From the NCBI GenBank assembly GCA_000310025.1, contig FN649755.1, forward strand, positions 1,959,884-2,023,883: a stretch of DNA of 64,000 nt, read 5' to 3'. Position 1 is the first letter of the stretch; each line of letters starts with the position of its first letter. This stretch comes from Ectocarpus siliculosus. Lineage: Eukaryota > Sar > Phaeophyceae > Ectocarpales > Ectocarpaceae. The notes beneath the pieces were generated by a model. The model searched no databases. It had not been told where the DNA came from and saw only the letters and a program-made list of their open reading frames with translations. The position numbers and the translations under genes were made by a program. Below are positions 59,140 to 64,000 of this stretch, piece after piece.

Positions 59140-60210
59140 TCTGCCGTGGCGCGAGGTCCACATGCACAAACCTACATGCAAGTGTACACATAGATTGTCT
59201 AGAAGAAGTGCGTACGTACACATGTAATGTACAGTTCAGTACTGCCGTAGACTAGTGCTTGGTCTTGTGTGCATGTTTCACATAATGTTTCGGGCGTGGA
59301 GCCCAGGTGTGTCTCGGGTTTCAGCGGCGTCCCTACTCCTGTACCCAAAGTGGGAGAACCAGGACGGGTGCGCAAGCTCACGTCAACGGTATAGTCTACG
59401 GATACAAGGATCGTGTTGCCAACATGAAAAGGCAGGCATGTACAGTGGTCTAGACTGAACAGATCCCATGCCCTCCACTGGATAACTTTGGTCTAAGTTC
59501 TATCCTTCCATCCATATGTTTATTTCTCTCTCGCTCTCTCTCTCTCGGTGGCCTTGTCCCTTCCACATATACCCTCCTTGCCGTCTCAACAACGAACATG
59601 CAGCGTAACTCTGCGCGGGGGGCCCGTGTAGGTCAATCGACAGATTGTTTTGTACATTCCACCGGGGGAAGACGGGCATCGTTGTTTGCACGAGGATATC
59701 ATGCAGCCCGTGGTGTTCCTTCCGACCTGTGTTCATGCTTGTATGGTACGGGAGAGCTGTGGTTGTGCATGGAATACCAGGGGGAGATAGAATAAGAGGA
59801 AACCTGACGCTCTTCTTCTCAGGATCTTTGGTTCGGACGCCGGGATCTCGGGGTACTCTGGAAATAAAGGGACGGTTTCACGCGTCCGTTGCGCTTTTCT
59901 ACAATACATATCATTATTATTTATTTATTTTAATTATTTATTTTATTTTTTTCTCCCATCATTGGATTCTGTCGTCTACCCCTCTGGCCCCTATCCTCCA
60001 CTTCTACTAGCTAGACGACCCAACCGGGGCCACATACGAGGGCGGGGTTGGACCCCCTCCTGCGGTTCCTGATGCCTGAGATGTTTTTATCGCGAGAAGG
60101 GTACAGCAATCCCTTTCCTCGCGACTCATGAAGTCGATCTAGTTTACTAACAACGAGCTTCGCAGCGCGTCGCCTTCAACTTGGACCAGGATTTATTTGG
60201 TGAGAAAAAA
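59140..60210. other. No convincing gene
   Basis: Contains a (CT)n tract near 59527-59548 and an AT-rich (TTTA)-like tract near 59915-59950. No supported exon. Confidence 0.4.
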
Positions 60211-60218
60211 ACTTTTGC

Positions 60219-60292
60219 TCTGCTGGGACTCGAACCCATGGCCTGGTCCTTAGTAGGCTACGAAGTTAGCTACCTACCAGACCACCGGGGCA
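60219..60292 (-). repeat. tRNA-related element (minus)
   Basis: The minus strand reads GTGCCCCGGTGGTCTGGTAG.. with an A-box-like TGGTCTGGTAGG (one mismatch) and a perfect B box GGTTCGAGTCC. The anticodon stem does not pair well, so a SINE head or pseudogene is likelier than a working tRNA. Confidence 0.5.
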
Positions 60293-60420
60293 CATCAATC
60301 GCATCACCCTCGTCGGTGTTGATGGATTGATAGCCCGAACTTCAAGCGTTTCGTTTTGGGACCTGCGAGTGTGAGAGAGAGAGCACACACCCCTTCGCTC
60401 GTCGTCATTCTCACTCGGTC

Positions 60421-60488
60421 GCCCCGGTGGTTTAGTTGGTATCGTTGGAACCTTCTGGAGGTTATAGGTCAGAGGTTCGAATCCCGGC
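60421..60488 (+). repeat. tRNA-related element (plus), perfect A and B boxes
   Basis: TGGTTTAGTTGG at 60428-60439 matches the Pol III A box fully and GGTTCGAATCC at 60474-60484 matches the B box fully, 34 bases apart. A GAACC-TTCTGGA-GGTTa arm could present CTG (Gln-like), but the T stem is poor. It starts GCCCCGGTGG like the inverted neighbour at 60219-60292, making a head-to-head pair. Confidence 0.55.
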
Positions 60489-60654
60489 GTAAGCGAGCTT
60501 TTCTCGCAAAGTGAGTTTTTCTCTCGCTTCCAATTCTGACCTAGCGGATAGCGCTAGTTCGTGTGTATACAGAGGGAAGAGAGTGTTCAACGCTTCTCGC
60601 ATTAAAAATCGAAGGCAAAGTACCGCAGGAGGGGAGGGTAGAGAGGGGCTCATC

Positions 60655-60830
60655 TGTGTGACCACGGCGGGGTTGGAGTAAACGGCACTAGTGCTGTGAG
60701 CGCTGATTTGAAGTGAAGATTAAAAAACAAAATCTCGGTGAGGACTCGACCCACGGTGCGTGTAAAGTCACGCGGACACAGAGATTGTACGACGACGAGG
60801 TAAGATAGCACTCCAGCGCGAGCACCTATG
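60655..60830. repeat. Dispersed repeat D outside the WSC array
   Basis: 'gtgaccacggcggggttggag', 'taaacggcac', then 'gtgctgtgagcgctgatttga' matches the WSC-intron copies at about 3231 and 5771. It is followed by a minus-strand B-box-like GGGTCGAGTCC at 60742-60752, so family D may be tRNA-related too. Confidence 0.5.
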
Positions 60831-60935
60831 TAGGCGGTGTGTTGGTCCCTAAGCATATACATTGGCCTGCGAACGCCGTCCGGTGGTGTGGCGTGGCCTC
60901 TGTCGTATCCACGTTTGTTTCTGGAAAGACGGCAG

Positions 60936-61073
60936 AGAAGAACAACGACCAAGTCTTCAGTCTTCCTCACAATATTAATCGCATTAGTCTATGGCATGCA
61001 CCACGCACGGTCGGTCGCGGAGGGCACGCGCCTGGTGCTCACCACCTTCCTTCTCTCCAGCATCGCGTGCGCT
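60936..61073 (+). CDS. Possible membrane-spanning exon upstream of the kinase
   Basis: From acceptor acggcag it reads RRTTTKSSVFLTILIALVYG, then MHHARSVAEGTRLVLTTFLL and SSIACA before gtatag. Two hydrophobic segments flank an Arg/Glu-containing loop, as in part of a multi-pass membrane protein. It ends in phase 0, and the kinase exon at 61348 starts in phase 0, so they could belong to one receptor-like gene. The donor is poor. Confidence 0.3.
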
Positions 61074-61347
61074 GTATAGCCACATATATCAATTCAATAC
61101 CACTGACGCTGTCGATTGGGGCTTCCGGTCGTGAAAAAGTTGCAACCTCGCCTTGGCTTAGAGTGCGCTCTCGGAGGATATGAAACTACGGCCGTTATAG
61201 TATTGCGGTGGAACTCCCAGCGTAATCCATGCGAAACCCGTTGTTAGTTAGGTGCAACGCAGAACCTCTACAGATGTGCCAGACGTCCGCTCGACGTCAC
61301 CACCTGTTCCTTCGCGCGAGGTTTCCGCTCGGCCTTGTCGCGGGCAG

Positions 61348-63287
61348 AGACGGCACCAAAGTGTCTTCGGTTATGGCGGCCGCGCCCTGCAGCTGGAGAC
61401 GGCCCTTGGAAATGCGATTTTAAAGAACCAGCAGCTCGAGGTGAGAGAGAGCGAGGGCAGTTACATACGTCTCAGGAATTTCCGTACAGGACGCAAGCAA
61501 GGTCTGCCTGAGGCAAGAGGCGAGGAACATCATCCGGTGAGGCTCCTTCAAACCTTTGTATCGCGTTTTTGCTTAGGATAAGTCGTAGTTCTTCATGCTG
61601 CGGAATCGTTTAGTACCAATTCGTGAATTGTTACTGTTGCGAAGCCCTCGAGCTCCGGCGGCTCTGCTCTCTGAAGCAATGTCGTGGCGAAGCGGCAACG
61701 CCGTACATCATGCTCGGTCGTATTTGTGCACTTTGAATCGGAGTACAGTGCGGGATGTCGACGGAATAAGGAATGATGTCACTTACCGCGAGCTATGCTG
61801 CTCTGAGGGCGGACGGGGGACACAAACGTTACTGATACACTCGACAGTGCGCCCGAGGTTTCTACAACAATCGGCATGAATTTTCTGGCTTTTCTTCGTC
61901 GCCCCCCCCCCCCCATCCTCCCAGCAACACGTGGACCGTGTTGGAACTATGTAGTTTTCCCCCATTGTTTACTGTAAACCACCCACAACGGGTGGTACTC
62001 TTGCTCTTTTTCGTGTGGGGGTTGGTCGCTTTCTCCCTGATTGCAGTCTCGGGCCGCACCATGCCATCGTTGGGGTGAAGGCCATCGTGGACAAGGGCGA
62101 GTCCATAGCCATCGCCATGGAACTCGGGGAGATGGACTTCCTGAAAGCCCTCTCCGACAATATCCACACCCCGGCGGAACTGTTGAGGTGAGCAAGTGCC
62201 GGAACCAACCACACACCACCCTCTCTGTACGCACAGCGGCCGTGCTTCGGGCATGTTTCTCAACCGCTCTTGGGTGAAAACAAACCTCGATGGTGCCGGA
62301 GCCGGCTCTACCGTGCGGACGCTTTTCCCGTCACGATCGGAAGTAAAAAACAGGAGTATTCCGTTGTACCAACGGTTCGCCCGTGCCGTGCGTACCGACA
62401 TAGCAGGGGGAGAGCAGACGGTCAAGACGAAACTCGTCCGAAGGGGCAGAAGAACAGACGAGGATCCTCTAAGCATGAAAAGAAATATTGCGTGAACCTA
62501 CCACAAAAACGTGCATCTAGCTCAGCCCACAGCTGTTTCGCCGCTACCGTACCGGCTATGTGAATGACGCGCGAAAACCCATCGTCCTGCGTTCCGGTTC
62601 TGTGTGGGGATGCAAGGGTCCATGATCAGATCACTGTGATAATCACGGCACCAGTCCCCCTCCCCCTAGGCACGTGACCCGCGTCTCCCTTTCCCACCAA
62701 AACTCTCACTTCTACAGATCCAGGCAAGGACAAGCCTCAAAACCGCCGACTGTTCTCTCTGACGCCGCGCCTATATTTTCACGCACTGACCAAAATTGCT
62801 TCAGATTCGCAGCCCAGATGATGGATGGTATCCATTTTATGCATTCCAAGGGCATCGTCCACGGCGATGTCAAGTTGATCAACGTCCTCCTGGTGAAGGA
62901 AGGGGGGCACCATACCGTGGGCAAGTTAGCCGACCTCGGGCTGGCGCGCGGTGAGACTTTGGGCACAGAGCCGTTTAATACAGCATATCGTTTCTTCCAA
63001 ATCTCCGAATTTCCACTCCGTAGACCGTTGAACCTCGATTTGCGGCCGAGGGAAAGATGGAAACTTGGAATTTTGGAAATTTGGAAACCACTGGCACCAA
63101 AAATTGGTTTCTTAGTTTTTCTCACGCGGATTCTTACTTTTTCTCACATGGATTGACATTTCTCAGCACACACAAACCCCACAGCAGCCACCACTAGCTT
63201 CAAAGACGCCTACAGGTGTGGTGCGTACAGCCTTCAAGTTCTGGTGACGACCCGACAATCATGGAGGGAGAACTCTGTGGTGATGTG
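61348..63287 (+). CDS. Protein kinase domain protein (TKL-like), non-RD
   Basis: Exons: 61348-61440, 61490-61536, 62047-62187, 62805-62950 and probably 63167-63287. All junction phases fit (0,2,2,1). Kinase landmarks in order: Gly-rich loop SVFGYGGRALQLETALGN, beta-3 lysine in AILK, alpha-C glutamate in CLRQEARNII, LGPHHAIVGVKAIV, hinge AMELGEMDFLKALSD, catalytic loop IVHGDVKLINVLLV (HGD instead of HRD, with D, K and N kept), and magnesium loop LADLGLAR (DLG for DFG). The last exon reads FKDAYRCGAYSLQVLVTTRQ then SWREN, compatible with the D-x-Y-x-x-G helix of subdomain IX. An APE motif is not visible. The gene is incomplete at both ends; the second intron is only 49 bp. Likely a signalling Ser/Thr kinase. 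Confidence 0.7.
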
Positions 63288-63399
63288 GTGAGAGGTCTGT
63301 CTCTTGGTCGAAATCAGGGGGGGGGGGGTATGCCCGTCCAAAAAAATCCGTCGGGCCAACTTTCGGGAGCCATAAGAGTCAGCCTAAGGCCATTTCTTG

Positions 63400-64000
63400 C
63401 GGTTCTTTTTTCGCAGATCTTTTTTTCCCCCTTTCGGACAACCCAGAAAGGGATCTACGAAAAAGATGGCCGTGTTGGTCGATCCTTTTTCACCGACCAA
63501 AAACAAAACAGACTCTGCAACGGCTGCTGTCACACATACATGGACCTTCCCACCGAAATGGTTTTTCGGTGATATCTCCTCACAGAGTGAAGCAGCGCCT
63601 ACTGTAAAGCTATCCCTCGCGAGCTGTGTGTATGGTCCGTCTTGGGTGGCGGCTGACAGAGACCACAAGGCGATAGGAGGCACGGGAATGGAGGTTCCGA
63701 GAGTCGACAGCACGCTGAAACAATGCCCACCGCGCCAGCAACCATTTTTTTTTGCTCTTGTGCCCCTGTCAAAACTTTGGTTTACCGGTACTCCCTCGCC
63801 ACCCACGCTAGCAACAGCGATGACAAAGGTATGCGCCACGAGCTGTGTGTATGGTCCGTCTTGTGTGGTGGCTGATACAGACCAGGAGGCTATAGGACGC
63901 TCAGAAATTGTGAGCGCGAGAGTGGTGGACAAGCGGGAAAAATGATCCGCCGCATCTTCAAGCAACTTTTGTCGCTCTATTGCCCGTGTCGCAACTTTGG
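63400..64000 (+). repeat. ~219-bp tandem repeat running off the window end
   Basis: 'gagctgtgtgtatggtccgtcttg' cores start at 63621 and 63840 (period 219), and 'aactttgg' ends recur at 63772 and 63993. A diverged earlier unit ends before 63621. The plus frame 63397-63945 is open (182 codons), giving parallel peptides SCVYGPSWVAADRDHKAIGG and SCVYGPSCVVADTDQEAIGR. Whether it is coding is unclear. Confidence 0.6.

Noticed and set aside
1-64000. CRISPR arrays, bacterial operons, rRNA, LTR or Polinton-type elements
   Set aside because: No regularly spaced short repeats, no ribosome-binding-site-led gene runs, no rRNA sequence, and no recognisable capsid, integrase or reverse transcriptase motifs were seen.

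Overview
The window looks like nuclear DNA of a brown alga (Phaeophyceae, Ectocarpus-like) or a close stramenopile. The evidence is short GT-AG exons in long non-coding sequence, a multi-WSC-domain extracellular protein (a family expanded in brown algae), a TKL-like protein kinase, aprataxin genes with exons of about 70-150 bp, mixed GC content, many dispersed repeats, and no sign of operons or bacterial ribosome binding sites. The organism is an inference. No rRNA, convincing functional tRNA, CRISPR array, or recognisable LTR retroelement, retrovirus or Polinton was seen.

Layout. 1-6.5 kb: 3' part of a plus-strand gene built from three tandem ~2.58-kb units, each carrying the same three phase-0 exons of a WSC cassette. 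6.5-13.5 kb: repeat-rich, with a 68-bp minisatellite, tRNA-related short elements and a degenerate ~0.9-kb tandem array. 14.3-14.75 kb (minus): fragment of a gene whose fuller paralogue lies at 41.2-43.4 kb (plus). 15.16 and 19.05 kb: two copies of a ~434-bp hAT-like MITE packed with GCCCATGGGC palindromes. 16.75-17.85 kb (minus): two coding-like exons of an unknown gene. 21.0 and 25.2 kb: two copies of a ~0.6-kb repeat. 25.9-27.3 kb (plus): a small signal-peptide, Cys-rich, membrane-associated protein. 27.5-41 kb: mostly non-coding, with a foldback palindrome, a 228-bp tandem repeat, two short inverted-repeat elements and weak coding-like stretches. 41.2-43.4 kb: eight phase-compatible exons of an unknown protein. 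46.6-47.1 kb: last two exons of another unknown gene. 49.4-53.3 and 55.4-57.8 kb: two tandem aprataxin-like genes with identical intron phases. 58.8-59.1 kb: coding-like sequence. 60.2-60.8 kb: cluster of tRNA-related elements. 61.3-63.3 kb: protein kinase gene. 63.4 kb to the edge: ~219-bp tandem repeat, open in one frame and cut by the window end.

The genes do not form a pathway. The WSC protein should act at the cell surface or wall, the aprataxins in nuclear repair of 5'-adenylated DNA breaks, and the kinase in signalling. The repeated theme is local duplication: WSC exon cassettes, an aprataxin gene pair, a distant inverted paralogue pair, and several tandem or dispersed repeat families. 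Exon models were built by eye from splice sites, phase and protein resemblance. Promoters and poly(A) sites could not be identified.
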